A DNA stretch of 64,000 bases from an uncultured Hyphomicrobiales bacterium (lineage in GTDB: Bacteria; Pseudomonadota; Alphaproteobacteria; Rhizobiales; Beijerinckiaceae). A program made the translations under genes and the position numbers. Below the pieces are notes generated by a model. That model was not told the origin of the DNA, did no database searches, and saw nothing but the letters and a program-made list of their open reading frames with translations. This document shows, in pieces, positions 10,286 through 18,499 of the stretch (positions are counted from its first letter, which is position 1; each line of letters opens with the position of its first letter). Location: contig CAINED010000079.1 in the NCBI GenBank assembly GCA_903847605.1, positions 1-64,000 on the forward strand. Direction: 5' to 3'.

Positions 10286-10723
10286 ATGAAGGTCGAGGGC
10301 GCATGTCATTGCGGCGAAATTCGCTTCCGGGCCGAGGTCGATCCGCAGAAGGTTTCGATCTGCCATTGCGCGGATTGCCAGACCTTGTCGAGTTCGGCGT
10401 TTCGCGTGGCGGTGCAGGCCAAGGCGGGCACATTCGAACTCTTGGCGGGCGAGCCCAGGAACTACGTCAAGACAGCCGAAAGCGGAAACAAGCGCGTGCA
10501 GGGCTTTTGTTCGAACTGCGGCACGTCGATCTTTTCTGCGCCACCGGGCAACGGTCCCAAGGTCTACACATTGCGGGTCGGAACGCTTACACAGCGCGCG
10601 GAACTTACGCCTTCGCTGCAGATATGGACGCGATCGACGGTTGCATGGCTCGACCATCTGCCGGATGTCGAGAAGATGGCCACGCAGCCCGCCTTCGATG
10701 CGAACGGTCAGATCATTCGCTAG
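10286..10723 (+). CDS. GFA / CENP-V domain zinc protein
   Basis: The 145-aa product has the zinc pattern of the GFA family: Cys7, Cys9, then ICHCADC with Cys26, Cys28 and Cys31, and GFCSNCGTS with Cys75 and Cys78. The family was named after a glutathione-dependent formaldehyde-activating enzyme, but most members have no proven activity. GATGGAGGG before the ATG is a good ribosome site. The gene stands alone between the lysozyme and a convergent Bug gene. Confidence 0.88.
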   Translation: MKVEGACHCGEIRFRAEVDPQKVSICHCADCQTLSSSAFRVAVQAKAGTFELLAGEPRNYVKTAESGNKRVQGFCSNCGTSIFSAPPGNGPKVYTLRVGTLTQRAELTPSLQIWTRSTVAWLDHLPDVEKMATQPAFDANGQIIR

Positions 10724-10731
10724 CTCAGCGT

Positions 10732-10757
10732 GCGCTTAAACGGATTCGTTTAAGCGC
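10732..10757. repeat. Perfect 11-bp inverted repeat after the GFA gene
   Basis: GCGCTTAAACG (10732-10742) and CGTTTAAGCGC (10747-10757) form a perfect hairpin with a 4-base loop. There is no T-run, so it is not a standard terminator, although it lies between convergent genes. It stands directly before the dispersed palindromic repeat at 10784. Confidence 0.75.
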
Positions 10758-10783
10758 GCATAAGCTGATCGACTCCAGATAGT

Positions 10784-10837
10784 GATAGCATCGCTTTCGC
10801 GAAAAAGCGGGAGCCACTTTTTTCGCTCGATGCTATC
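10784..10837. repeat. Dispersed palindromic intergenic repeat, copy A
   Basis: Outer arms GATAGCATCG (10784-10793) and CGATGCTATC (10828-10837) enclose GCGAAAAAGCGG and CCACTTTTTTCGC. The reverse complement of this copy aligns along its whole length with copy B at 11906 and, partly, with copy C at 25460. All three lie outside genes. Confidence 0.75.
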
Positions 10838-10844
10838 GCCCGCT

Positions 10845-11822
10845 TCAGCGCGGCTGGATCTTCGCGTCCTTCACTACCTTTTCGAACTTCACGCGATCGG
10901 CGCGATAAAGCTTTTCGAATTCGGCGGGCGTCGAACCAACGGGCTCCAGTTCCATTTCCGAGAAGCGCTGACGGATGTCAGGAGAGTCGACAGCCTTTTT
11001 CGTCTCTGCGGCGAGCTTGTTCACGAGATCCTGCGGGGTCCCCTTCGGGAAGAAGAGCCCCATCCAGCCGCGCATTTCGAAATCCTTCAACCCGCCTTCG
11101 GACAGGGTGGGGACGTCGGGCAGTTTCGGCGAGCGCTGGAGGGTCGAAATGCCGATGGCCCTGACGGCGCCGGACTCCACATGCGGCTTGGTGATCGACG
11201 ACGGCACGAGCGCGATCTGGATGTCGTTGCGGAACAGCGACTGGAACAGCGGGGCATCGCCCTGGAAGGGCACCATCTGAATGTCGGTATTCGTGATCTG
11301 CTTGATCAATTCCATCGTCAGGTGCAGCGAGTTTCCGACGCCGGTCGATCCGTAATTCAACGCGCCGGGCTTCGCCTTCGCCAGTGCAATCAGCTCCTGC
11401 AGGTTCTTGGCGGGCACTTCCGGATGGACGACGAGCACGGTGGAGGTCGAGGCAATTTGCGAGACGCGGATGAAGTCGTCGTCGGGGCTATAGCTCAACT
11501 TGCTGTAGATCGCCGGCGCAATGGCGTGGCCGTTGATGTTGAAGAGTATCGTGTAGCCGTCGGGCGCTGCCTTGGCGACAGCATCGGCACCGATATTTCC
11601 GCCGGCGCCGCCCTTGTTCTCGATAATGAAATTCTGCCCAAGCTGTTGCTGAAGCTTGGCCGCGACGAGGCGCGCGATGGCGTCTGTCGCGCCGCCGGCC
11701 GGATAGGGCACGACGATACGCACGACGCGGTTGGGCCAGTTCGCGGCGTCCTGAGCCAAAGACGGCGCAGACAATGCGGCGATGGCGAGGGCTGAAAGGG
11801 CAAGCTGGCGCAAAAGGCGCAT
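10845..11822 (-). CDS. Bug/TctC-family substrate-binding protein
   Basis: The 325-aa product has a Sec signal (LLRQLALSALAIAALSAPSLAQ) and the family segments WPNRVVRIVVPYPAGGATDAIAR and ENKGGAGGNIGADAVAKAAPDG. Its C-terminal third closely resembles that of the Bug protein at 14280-15263 (both have GWMG, GSTP, EF, RADR and VVKDAKI), so the two are paralogues. The flavin monooxygenase gene lies upstream on the same strand, separated by 147 bases that contain repeat copy B. Confidence 0.88.
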   Translation of the reverse strand: MRLLRQLALSALAIAALSAPSLAQDAANWPNRVVRIVVPYPAGGATDAIARLVAAKLQQQLGQNFIIENKGGAGGNIGADAVAKAAPDGYTILFNINGHAIAPAIYSKLSYSPDDDFIRVSQIASTSTVLVVHPEVPAKNLQELIALAKAKPGALNYGSTGVGNSLHLTMELIKQITNTDIQMVPFQGDAPLFQSLFRNDIQIALVPSSITKPHVESGAVRAIGISTLQRSPKLPDVPTLSEGGLKDFEMRGWMGLFFPKGTPQDLVNKLAAETKKAVDSPDIRQRFSEMELEPVGSTPAEFEKLYRADRVKFEKVVKDAKIQPR

Positions 11823-11905
11823 TGTGTTTCCTCCAGATTTGCGGCGGACGCCGCTTTATTCGGCAACTATCTTGTCGATTTTCATGCACATGTCGAGTGC
11901 GCCTA

Positions 11906-11954
11906 TAGCATCGCGCGAAAAAGTGGATTCCGGTTTTTCGCGAGAGCGAGGCTA
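11906..11954. repeat. Dispersed palindromic intergenic repeat, copy B
   Basis: TAGCATCGCGCGAAAAAGTG followed by GATTCCGGTTTTTCGCG and a closing GCGAGGCTA: an imperfect palindrome in which GCGCGAAAAA pairs with the later TTTTTCGCG. It matches the reverse complement of copy A. It lies between the Bug gene and the monooxygenase gene. Confidence 0.72.
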
Positions 11955-11969
11955 TTAATATCTACTAAT

Positions 11970-13106
11970 CTAGGCCGGTTGCAGCAGGCCCGCATTTTCG
12001 CGCAGGCCCTTGCGCTGCAGGCGCGGCAGCACTTCCTGCGCGAAATAGGGAAGTTCGAGGAGATAGTTGAGAAACGAAAAGCCGACGCCGTCGAAACCCG
12101 CCGCGCTCAAACGCTCAAGATCATCGGCGACATCGTCGGGCGTGCCGATCATGTCGTAACCGGATTGCCCATGCACCAGCGCGCGGCGCATGCGGTCGTA
12201 GCCTTCCGGATCGTCCTCCCGCTTGCGGCCCTTGAGCGCCAGCATGTATTCCGCCGCGCCCCAGTCCGCCGTCTCCTCGGTCCAGTAACGCCAGTAATCC
12301 TGCGCCTCCTTGCGAGTGGGACGGCATACGACCTGTCCCACAGTATAGACGCCGGTGTCCTTGCCGAGCGCGCGCCCGGCGGCCTTCACGTCGGCGACTT
12401 CCTTTGCAGCATCGGCGAGATCGGGAAAGCGTGTCGCGGTGAAGAAGGCGTCGCAATTGCGTAACGCGAAGGCGCGGCCGGAGGGCGACGATCCCGCATT
12501 CATCATCAGCGGACGGCTGCCGCCATGGGGTTTCGGTTTCAGGCGCAGGCCGCGCAATTGCAGATGCTTGCCCAGAAAATCGAATTCCTCTTCCGGCCCC
12601 CACATGCGCAGGATGGCGTCGATCCATTCCTGCCCGAATTCGTAGCGCGCTTCATGCGCATTCTGCTGCCGGATGCCGAACATGTCGAATTCGGACTCGT
12701 TCCAGCCGATGACGATGTTGAGCGCAAAGCGTCCGCGGCCGATGAGATCGGCGGTGACCATTTCCTTCGCCGCCAACACGGGATTGAACAGCGGCGCGTG
12801 CACGGTTGCAAAGCAGGTCATGCGCTTTGTGCGCGCCAGAAGGCCGCAAGCCCAGGTGATCGTCTCCATGGTCGATCCCTGATGATCGGTCGCGCCCTGA
12901 TAGCCGCGCCAGCGCCCGATCGGCAGCATGAAATCGATGCCGACCGCGTCGGCCAGTTCGGCGAGTTGTTCGCAGGAATCCCAGTCCGCGAGCCAGCGTT
13001 CCGGCGCGCGCGTCATCGCACGGCCGTTCGAACAGTTCGCGCCGAAGAGGCCCAGTTTGAACTTGTTGCGATTATGCATCGCAACGCGATCCTGCAACGT
13101 CGTCAC
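11970..13106 (-). CDS. LLM-class FMN-dependent monooxygenase
   Basis: The 378-aa product is a bacterial-luciferase-like monooxygenase of the group that includes pyrimidine oxygenase RutA, dimethyl-sulfone monooxygenase and nitrilotriacetate monooxygenase. Typical segments are KFKLGLFGANCSNG at the N-terminus, the flavin-site region GRFALNIVIGWNESEFDMFG, and GTPDDVADDLERLSAAGFDGVGFSF near the end. These enzymes use FMNH2 delivered by a separate reductase and O2 to oxidise C-N, C-S or ring carbons; no reductase gene is adjacent. Three Bug genes surround it on the same strand, suggesting that it attacks an imported organic compound. Confidence 0.87.
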   Translation of the reverse strand: MTTLQDRVAMHNRNKFKLGLFGANCSNGRAMTRAPERWLADWDSCEQLAELADAVGIDFMLPIGRWRGYQGATDHQGSTMETITWACGLLARTKRMTCFATVHAPLFNPVLAAKEMVTADLIGRGRFALNIVIGWNESEFDMFGIRQQNAHEARYEFGQEWIDAILRMWGPEEEFDFLGKHLQLRGLRLKPKPHGGSRPLMMNAGSSPSGRAFALRNCDAFFTATRFPDLADAAKEVADVKAAGRALGKDTGVYTVGQVVCRPTRKEAQDYWRYWTEETADWGAAEYMLALKGRKREDDPEGYDRMRRALVHGQSGYDMIGTPDDVADDLERLSAAGFDGVGFSFLNYLLELPYFAQEVLPRLQRKGLRENAGLLQPA

Positions 13107-13158
13107 GTTTCGCTCCCTTTTCTTGTTGCTCTTATCTTATGAAACGCTGCGCCTTTCA

Positions 13159-14121
13159 TCACTGCGGCACAATGCCCGCGCTCTTTGCGGTTTTCTCCCA
13201 GTAGTTGAGCTGCGTGTCGATCCAGTCGCGCATTTCCTGCGGCGTCGTCCATTTGACGTCGACGCCCAGCGTCTTCATGCGCTCGGCGGCAACGGGCGTC
13301 TTGAGATAGGCGACAAGCGGCGCGTTGATTTTTGCGATGATTGCATCGGGCGTGCCGCCCGGCGCGAGCAGGCCTTGCCACCCCACGAGATAAAAGCCGT
13401 TGGCGCTTTCCGCCACCGTGGGCAATTCGGGATTGGATGGCAGCCGCTGCTGCGTGAGTACGCCGAGCGCCTTGATCTTGCCGGCCTGCACCAGCGGCAT
13501 GCCCGGCGCGAGATCGACGAACATCATGTTGATGTCGCCGGTCATGAGATCGTTGAGCGCGGGCGCAGCGCCGCGATAGGGCACGTGGCGCAGCTGGAAT
13601 CCGTTCTCCTTCGCAAACACTTCGACACCGAGATGGGTGGGCGTACCGACTCCGGGCGATGCATATGTCATCGGGTCCTTGCTCGTCGTCGCCATGGCGA
13701 TGAAGTCCTTGACACTGGCGACATTCAGCTTCGGTGAGACAACCATCATGTTGTAGGTCAGACCCATGAGAGTAATGGGTTTGAGATCGCGGCGCGTATC
13801 GTAGGGGACATTTTTCGATACGAAGGGCACGATGGATAGAGCTGTCGGCGCGAGCAGCAGCGTATGTCCATCCGGCGCAGCACGCGCGACATATTGATTG
13901 CCGATGACGCCGCCTGCGCCGGTCTTGTTCTCCACGACGAAGGAGCCGCCATATTCCTTCTGCAGGATCTCGGCGGCCATGCGTCCCAGAACATCTGTCG
14001 TGCCGCCCGGCGCGAAGGGCACGACGACGGTCACCGGTCCTGTCGGCCATTGCTGCGCCTGTGCGGTGAATGCACATGCGGCGAGCGCAAATGATGCGGC
14101 GATGCGCGCGAGTGTTTTCAT
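13159..14121 (-). CDS. Bug/TctC-family substrate-binding protein
   Basis: The 320-aa product has the signal peptide MKTLARIAASFALAACAF ending at AQA and the family segments WPTGPVTVVVPFAPGGTTDVLGR and VENKTGAGGVIGNQYVARAAPDG. The ATG at 14121 follows a strong GGGGAGGAAA ribosome site, so the longer upstream frame is not used. It lies 52 bases upstream of the monooxygenase gene on the same strand and is probably its operon partner. Confidence 0.9.
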   Translation of the reverse strand: MKTLARIAASFALAACAFTAQAQQWPTGPVTVVVPFAPGGTTDVLGRMAAEILQKEYGGSFVVENKTGAGGVIGNQYVARAAPDGHTLLLAPTALSIVPFVSKNVPYDTRRDLKPITLMGLTYNMMVVSPKLNVASVKDFIAMATTSKDPMTYASPGVGTPTHLGVEVFAKENGFQLRHVPYRGAAPALNDLMTGDINMMFVDLAPGMPLVQAGKIKALGVLTQQRLPSNPELPTVAESANGFYLVGWQGLLAPGGTPDAIIAKINAPLVAYLKTPVAAERMKTLGVDVKWTTPQEMRDWIDTQLNYWEKTAKSAGIVPQ

Positions 14122-14232
14122 ATTTTCCTCCCCATTTTGTTTTTGTCTTGCACACCCCATCCACATTTCCGGGGCGATTGCGTAGCAAGCGAACCCGGAA
14201 TCCAGATTGGAATTTTCAACATGGTTTCCTGG

Positions 14233-14264
14233 TCCCCGGGTCAGGCCGTTGGCCTGCCCGGGGA
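14233..14264. repeat. GC-rich inverted repeat between two Bug genes
   Basis: TCCCCGGG plus CAGGCC on the left pairs with GGCCTG plus CCCGGGGA on the right, with a 3-base loop and one bulged T. It lies 16 bases after the stop of the gene at 14280 (minus strand). It lacks a T-run and could be a Rho-independent-like block or an mRNA-end stabiliser. Confidence 0.65.
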
Positions 14265-14279
14265 TGTGTTGCTAAATCC

Positions 14280-15263
14280 TTACTCCTGCTTCGGAATTTT
14301 CGCGTCCTTCACGACGCGTGCGAAGCGCTCGCGATCGGCGCGCCATAGCGTTTCGAATTCTTCCGGCGTAGAGCCGAGAGGCACAAGATCGAGCGCAGCG
14401 AGTTTCGGCTGCATGTCGGGCGACGCCAGCGCCTGCTTACCGACTTCCACCATGCGCATGACAATTTCGCGCGGAATGCCGCGCGGCGCGAATATGCCCA
14501 TCCATCCCTGCAGGTCGAAATCCTTCACGCCCTGTTCGGCCAGCGAGGGCACATCGGGCATGGTGGGGATGCGCCTGAGAGTCGAGACGCCGAGCGCGCG
14601 CACGCTGCCGGCGGTGATGTGCGGACGCGCAGCGGGCGCAGGCACGACGGCGAGTTGCACATCGCCGGACATCATCGCTTGCAACAAAGGCGCATCGCCG
14701 CGAAACGGCACCATGACGATATCCGTCTGCGTCTCGCGCTTGAAAACTTCCATGGTGAGATGAAGCGAATTGCCTACACCAGATGATCCGTAATTCAGTG
14801 CACCGGGCTTTGCTTTCGCGAGGGCAACGAGTTCGGCCAGGGTCTTCGCTTCGAGCTTGTTCGAGGAAATCAGGATATTCGCAAGCGACACGAAATTCGT
14901 GACGCGCACGAGATCGGTGTCGGGATCGAAGGGCAGTTTCGCATAGATCGACGGCGAGATCGCGAGCCCATTCACCGCGAACAGGAATGTGTAACCATCG
15001 GGCGTCGATTTCGCGACGGCGTCCGCGCCGGTATTGCCGCCTGCGCCTGCACGATTTTCAACGATGACGGGCTGCTTCAAAATCTCCTGATATTTCGCCG
15101 CCATCAGGCGCGCGACGATGTCGGTCGCGCCGCCCGGCGCAAAGCCCACAACCCATTTCATGGGACGGGATGGCCAGTCCGATGTCTGCGCCAACGCCGG
15201 CAGGCATGCGCATGCCGCGCCGACCACTGCAAGGAGTGCGCCCGCAACCCTTTGATATCGCAT
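14280..15263 (-). CDS. Bug/TctC-family substrate-binding protein
   Basis: The 327-aa product begins MRYQRVAGALLAVVGAACAC with a Sec signal ending at ALAQ, then WPSRPMKWVVGFAPGGATDIVAR and ENRAGAGGNTGADAVAKSTPDG. GGGGAGGATC precedes the ATG at 15263. It is a close paralogue of the protein at 10845-11822, so the region between them may have grown by gene duplication. It is the most upstream gene of the run 15263-10845 on the minus strand. Confidence 0.89.
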   Translation of the reverse strand: MRYQRVAGALLAVVGAACACLPALAQTSDWPSRPMKWVVGFAPGGATDIVARLMAAKYQEILKQPVIVENRAGAGGNTGADAVAKSTPDGYTFLFAVNGLAISPSIYAKLPFDPDTDLVRVTNFVSLANILISSNKLEAKTLAELVALAKAKPGALNYGSSGVGNSLHLTMEVFKRETQTDIVMVPFRGDAPLLQAMMSGDVQLAVVPAPAARPHITAGSVRALGVSTLRRIPTMPDVPSLAEQGVKDFDLQGWMGIFAPRGIPREIVMRMVEVGKQALASPDMQPKLAALDLVPLGSTPEEFETLWRADRERFARVVKDAKIPKQE

Positions 15264-15394
15264 CGCCGATCCTCCCCTCGCCAGCGTCATGAGCGCCGTG
15301 TGCGCGGATTGTTGCGCGGGCCCGGCAGGCGCGCAAACGAATTTTCCGTTTGCCTCCGGCGTGAACCTTCCTGCCGCGCCCGCGTTTAGGCCGC

Positions 15395-15904
15395 GTGGAA
15401 GCCGTTCAGCACATCGCCAATCGCCTTTTGGGGCTCGAACTTGAGGGACGCGATCTTGACGTGGGCCAGGTCGTGGCGCGCGCGGTCGTCGTTTACCTCA
15501 TGGTGCTATTGTTCGTGCGGCTGGGCAAGCGGCGGTTCATGAGCGGCGCGACGGCGTTCGATGTCATCCTGGCGATCATGCTCGGCGCGGTCGCGAGCCG
15601 TGCGATTACCGGCAGTTCGCCCTTCTGGACGACCCTTGCGGGCACAGCGGCGCTGATGGCGATGCACTGGATCTTTTCATGGACCACGTTTCATTCGACG
15701 CTGCTCGGCGTGCTCTTCAAGGGCCGGCCCATCGTGATCGTGAAGGACGGCGTCGCGGACGAGCCTGCGATGCGCCGCAGCCATATCAGTCAAAACGACC
15801 TTGAGGCCGGACTGCGCGAACATGGGGTCATATCGCTGGACGCCGTCCGGGAGGCGCGGCTCGAGCGCAGCGGCAATCTCAGCGTCGTCAAAAATCCGAA
15901 ATAG
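15395..15904 (+). CDS. DUF421 / YetF-like membrane protein
   Basis: The 169-aa product has two to three membrane spans (VVARAVVVYLMVLLFVRLGK, then FDVILAIMLGAVASRAI and TTLAGTAALMAMHWIF), followed by the DUF421 soluble domain (GRPIVIVKDGVADEPAMRRSHISQNDLEAGLREHGV). YetF-type proteins are inner-membrane proteins of unknown function. The start is a GTG with no obvious ribosome site. The gene is convergent with ubiK, with a single base between the two stops. Confidence 0.8.
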   Translation: MEAVQHIANRLLGLELEGRDLDVGQVVARAVVVYLMVLLFVRLGKRRFMSGATAFDVILAIMLGAVASRAITGSSPFWTTLAGTAALMAMHWIFSWTTFHSTLLGVLFKGRPIVIVKDGVADEPAMRRSHISQNDLEAGLREHGVISLDAVREARLERSGNLSVVKNPK

Positions 15905-15905
15905 T

Positions 15906-16184
15906 CTATTCCGAAACCGGACCGGCCGCTGGCGCGATGCCGAGCTTCGCCTCGAGTTCCGCGATGCGCTTTGCGAGCTTTTCGTTCTCGTCGCGAGCGA
16001 TGACAGCCATTTCGCGCACGGCCTCGAATTCCTCGCGCGTGACGACATCCATCGTCGAGAGCAGGCGCTCGATCTGCGTTTTCGCGACGGTCTCGATCTC
16101 GCGGCGCACGCCCTGCGCCACCCCGGCGGCATCGGTCATCAGCTTGGCAAGATCGTCGAAAATGCGCGGGCCGGACTGGGCCAT
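15906..16184 (-). CDS. ubiK: UbiK-family ubiquinone biosynthesis accessory factor (BMFP)
   Basis: The 92-aa product fits the BMFP/YqiC family: an N-terminal amphipathic helix (IFDDLAKLMTDAAGVAQGVRRE), a central MDVVTREEFEAVREMAV segment and a C-terminal coiled coil (ARDENEKLAKRIAELEAKLG). These proteins form trimers, interact with membranes and assist the soluble ubiquinone-biosynthesis enzymes. It is divergent from the IclR-type gene, with 100 bases between the two starts. Confidence 0.85.
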   Translation of the reverse strand: MAQSGPRIFDDLAKLMTDAAGVAQGVRREIETVAKTQIERLLSTMDVVTREEFEAVREMAVIARDENEKLAKRIAELEAKLGIAPAAGPVSE

Positions 16185-16250
16185 GGGTCTCTCCTGTCGT
16201 CTTCTGCCTATGTGGCGTCTGCGGCGGCAAAGGGCAAGCGCGGCAAGTCT

Positions 16251-16284
16251 TGACCGCCTTTAAATCCCGTTCGATTATCGAACG
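16251..16284 (+). promoter_or_regulatory. Leaderless promoter and operator of the IclR gene
   Basis: TTGACC (16251-16256) and GATTAT (16273-16278), 16 bases apart, form a plausible sigma-70 promoter whose start site would fall at or next to the ATG at 16285. A perfect palindrome with arms CGTTCGAT (16268-16275) and ATCGAACG (16277-16284) covers the -10 box and touches the start codon. There is no ribosome site between promoter and ATG. This suggests an autorepressed, leaderless transcript. Confidence 0.6.
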
Positions 16285-17064
16285 ATGCCCGAGCCCATCG
16301 AAAAGCCCTTCGACAAGGAATTTATGGCGACCCTCGCCAAGGGGTTGCGCGTGCTCGAACTCTTCGGGCGCGAGCGGCCGTCGATGACCCTGTCGCAGGC
16401 GGCGGACCTCACGCAGGAATCGCGCGCCACCGCGCGGCGCATCCTCCATACATTGCGTACGCTCGGCTATGTCGAACAGAAGGGCCGCGACTTTTTCCTC
16501 ACGCCGCGCGTGCTGGATCTCGGCTTCGGCTGGATCGCGAGCCAGACCTGGATCGACCGCGCGCAACCGGTCATGCGCGCGCTCACCGAGCGCTTTTCGG
16601 AGAGTTGCTACGCCGCCATTCTCGAGGGCGATGAAGTCGTCTTCGTCGCGCATGCAGCCTCGCAGCGCGTGATGCAGAATGCGATTGGGGTCGGCGCGCG
16701 GCTCACAGCCTTTCACACCGCCATCGGGCGCGTGATGCTCGGCGCAATCGACGAAAAACAATTGATGACGATGCTGCGCATGGCCAAACTCGCGCCGCTG
16801 ACGCCGCTCTCCATCACCGACCGGCAGGCTTTGTTCGATCGCATCCGTGACGATGCCGCGCAGGGCTTTTCCATCGTCGACGAGGAATATGAAAAGGGCC
16901 TGCGCTCTCTCGCGGTGCCTGTTATCGCGCGCTCGGGCCGTACCTTTGCCGCGCTCACCATCACGACGCCATCGACGCGCATGACGCGCACCGAAATGCG
17001 CGAGCGATTTTTAAGCGCATTGAAGGAGGCGGCGGAGGAGGTGGGGAGGGGTGTGGTTAACTAA
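16285..17064 (+). CDS. IclR-family transcriptional regulator (PcaR-like)
   Basis: The 259-aa product has an N-terminal winged helix (KGLRVLELF through SRATARRILHTLRTLGYVEQKG) and the C-terminal IclR effector domain (YAAILEGDEVVFVAHA, TAFHTAIGRVMLGAI, GFSIVDEEYEKGLRSLAVPV). PcaR/PobR-type members bind small aromatic or carboxylate effectors. The start at 16285 keeps the conserved segment before the first helix; an ATG at 16324 with AAGGA upstream is the alternative. A palindrome touches the start codon, and a similar one precedes the hydroxylase gene at 18534, its likely target. Its stop codon shares two bases with that of the convergent AlbA_2 gene. Confidence 0.9.
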   Translation: MPEPIEKPFDKEFMATLAKGLRVLELFGRERPSMTLSQAADLTQESRATARRILHTLRTLGYVEQKGRDFFLTPRVLDLGFGWIASQTWIDRAQPVMRALTERFSESCYAAILEGDEVVFVAHAASQRVMQNAIGVGARLTAFHTAIGRVMLGAIDEKQLMTMLRMAKLAPLTPLSITDRQALFDRIRDDAAQGFSIVDEEYEKGLRSLAVPVIARSGRTFAALTITTPSTRMTRTEMRERFLSALKEAAEEVGRGVVN

Positions 17065-18410
17065 ATTGTTGTTTTACGAAGTTCAGAAAGTTCTTGTTCG
17101 ACGAGTTTCTGAGAAACCTTAAAAAAATCGAATAGTTCGTAGACCGGGTTTAGGAGGCCGCAAATAAACTCGGGAAGCGCGTCCGGTAGTGCACTCAGAT
17201 CAATGCTGCGTTGAATCTCGATCTCAGATTGGCTTGAGATGTACGTCCCTGGTACAATTCTGTCTGGATTGCCCCAGGAGACGAGACGGCGTCCAGCTAA
17301 GCCAGTCCATTGGCATCGACAAATGATCTTACAGTTAAGAGCATTTAGCGCACTAGAGATATACATAACCTGAAGTATGATCTCGCCAATACGCCAAGCA
17401 GGTGTAGTAATGTCGAATCCATAGCCAGCCGGATTTTCCCTCCAGCCATTGTCTTCAGAATAGCCGCGTTTCGTGAAAAAAAGTCCCTTCGGAGATACTC
17501 TCCAAAAGTCATGATGACCTGGAACATCGAATGAACCATCTGTGTCCGGCCCAATCCAACACTCGACGGTGCCATCCACAGCCTTAGGCAAAAACGGTGC
17601 TCTTTGCACAGTCAGAAATGGTGGCCAGCCCGAATGGCGACGCACGGATACCGCTATTATGTCTCTCAATTCTTTTAATCCCACTTCATCAAAAGTTCCT
17701 TCTAGGGCAATCGTTACCTGATAATATCCGTGCGGAAAGCGTGGGGCAGCACTCGCGGGAAGGTCTCGTGTTATTGTCGTCCAGCGTTTTGATGAGGCTT
17801 TCTCGAAATCTAGCAATTCATTATTCTTCAGGCTTTTAACATCTGCGGTGCCAGACCAACTTCCATCCAAGAGCCCCCGTATTGAGGTTATCAAATCACT
17901 TTTTCTGTTCTGAAGGCAGCGTTCAAGTAAAGTATTCCAGTCGTCGGTTGTTCTCGGCTCTTCGCTGTTCGGTCCGGGTCTTCGTACGTAGACTCGGTTT
18001 GTAACCAGTCGCTTTTCATCGGGAGAGCTAGCCTTTGCGCGAATGGGTAATCTGTGACCGCCGGGGACTTCAATTATGGGAAATTTACAACCCTCCCTAT
18101 TACTTACTATTTTGACCTGACATTGAATTGCTGGTTCTATAAACTTTGCTATCACACCTTGCACAGCATCCTGATTGAACTGGCTCAGTTGTTGAGTGCT
18201 AAGTTTGCAAGGTAACAACATGCCTGCTGAATTTTGTTCGTAACCGATGACTACATAACCGCCCCCATGATTTGCTAATGCAATGATTTCTTTTGCGAGA
18301 GCCGCTCTGTGCTCGTTAGCGCTTAAGTCCAGCCATTCCTTCATTTCAATATCAAGTGTCTCTATCGGGTCGTCTAAAATAGCTTGGATATATTCATTGC
18401 TGTTTGCCAT
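17061..18410 (-). CDS. AlbA_2 (Schlafen-type) domain protein, probably horizontally acquired
   Basis: The 449-aa product begins with a divergent AlbA_2 domain (IEMKEWLDLS, then ALAKEIIALANHGGGYVVIGYE, and later NRVYVRRPGPNSEEP), also called Schlafen or AAA_4 and found in putative nucleic-acid-binding or defence proteins. The remaining 280 residues match nothing I recognise and are rich in Trp and Ile. Base use is clearly different from the neighbours: 26 of 60 bases are G or C at 17341-17400, against 37 of 60 at 18721-18780 in the next gene. The ATG at 18410 has AGGG upstream. It sits alone between a regulator and its likely target gene, so it looks like a foreign insertion. Confidence 0.75.
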   Translation of the reverse strand: MANSNEYIQAILDDPIETLDIEMKEWLDLSANEHRAALAKEIIALANHGGGYVVIGYEQNSAGMLLPCKLSTQQLSQFNQDAVQGVIAKFIEPAIQCQVKIVSNREGCKFPIIEVPGGHRLPIRAKASSPDEKRLVTNRVYVRRPGPNSEEPRTTDDWNTLLERCLQNRKSDLITSIRGLLDGSWSGTADVKSLKNNELLDFEKASSKRWTTITRDLPASAAPRFPHGYYQVTIALEGTFDEVGLKELRDIIAVSVRRHSGWPPFLTVQRAPFLPKAVDGTVECWIGPDTDGSFDVPGHHDFWRVSPKGLFFTKRGYSEDNGWRENPAGYGFDITTPAWRIGEIILQVMYISSALNALNCKIICRCQWTGLAGRRLVSWGNPDRIVPGTYISSQSEIEIQRSIDLSALPDALPEFICGLLNPVYELFDFFKVSQKLVEQELSELRKTTI

Positions 18411-18499
18411 GGCTTTGCCCTGCGATCGACGCATCTCAAACTTTACAATCTATCTTGATACGATAGCAAAAAATTGCGATGTTCGAATATAGACCATTA

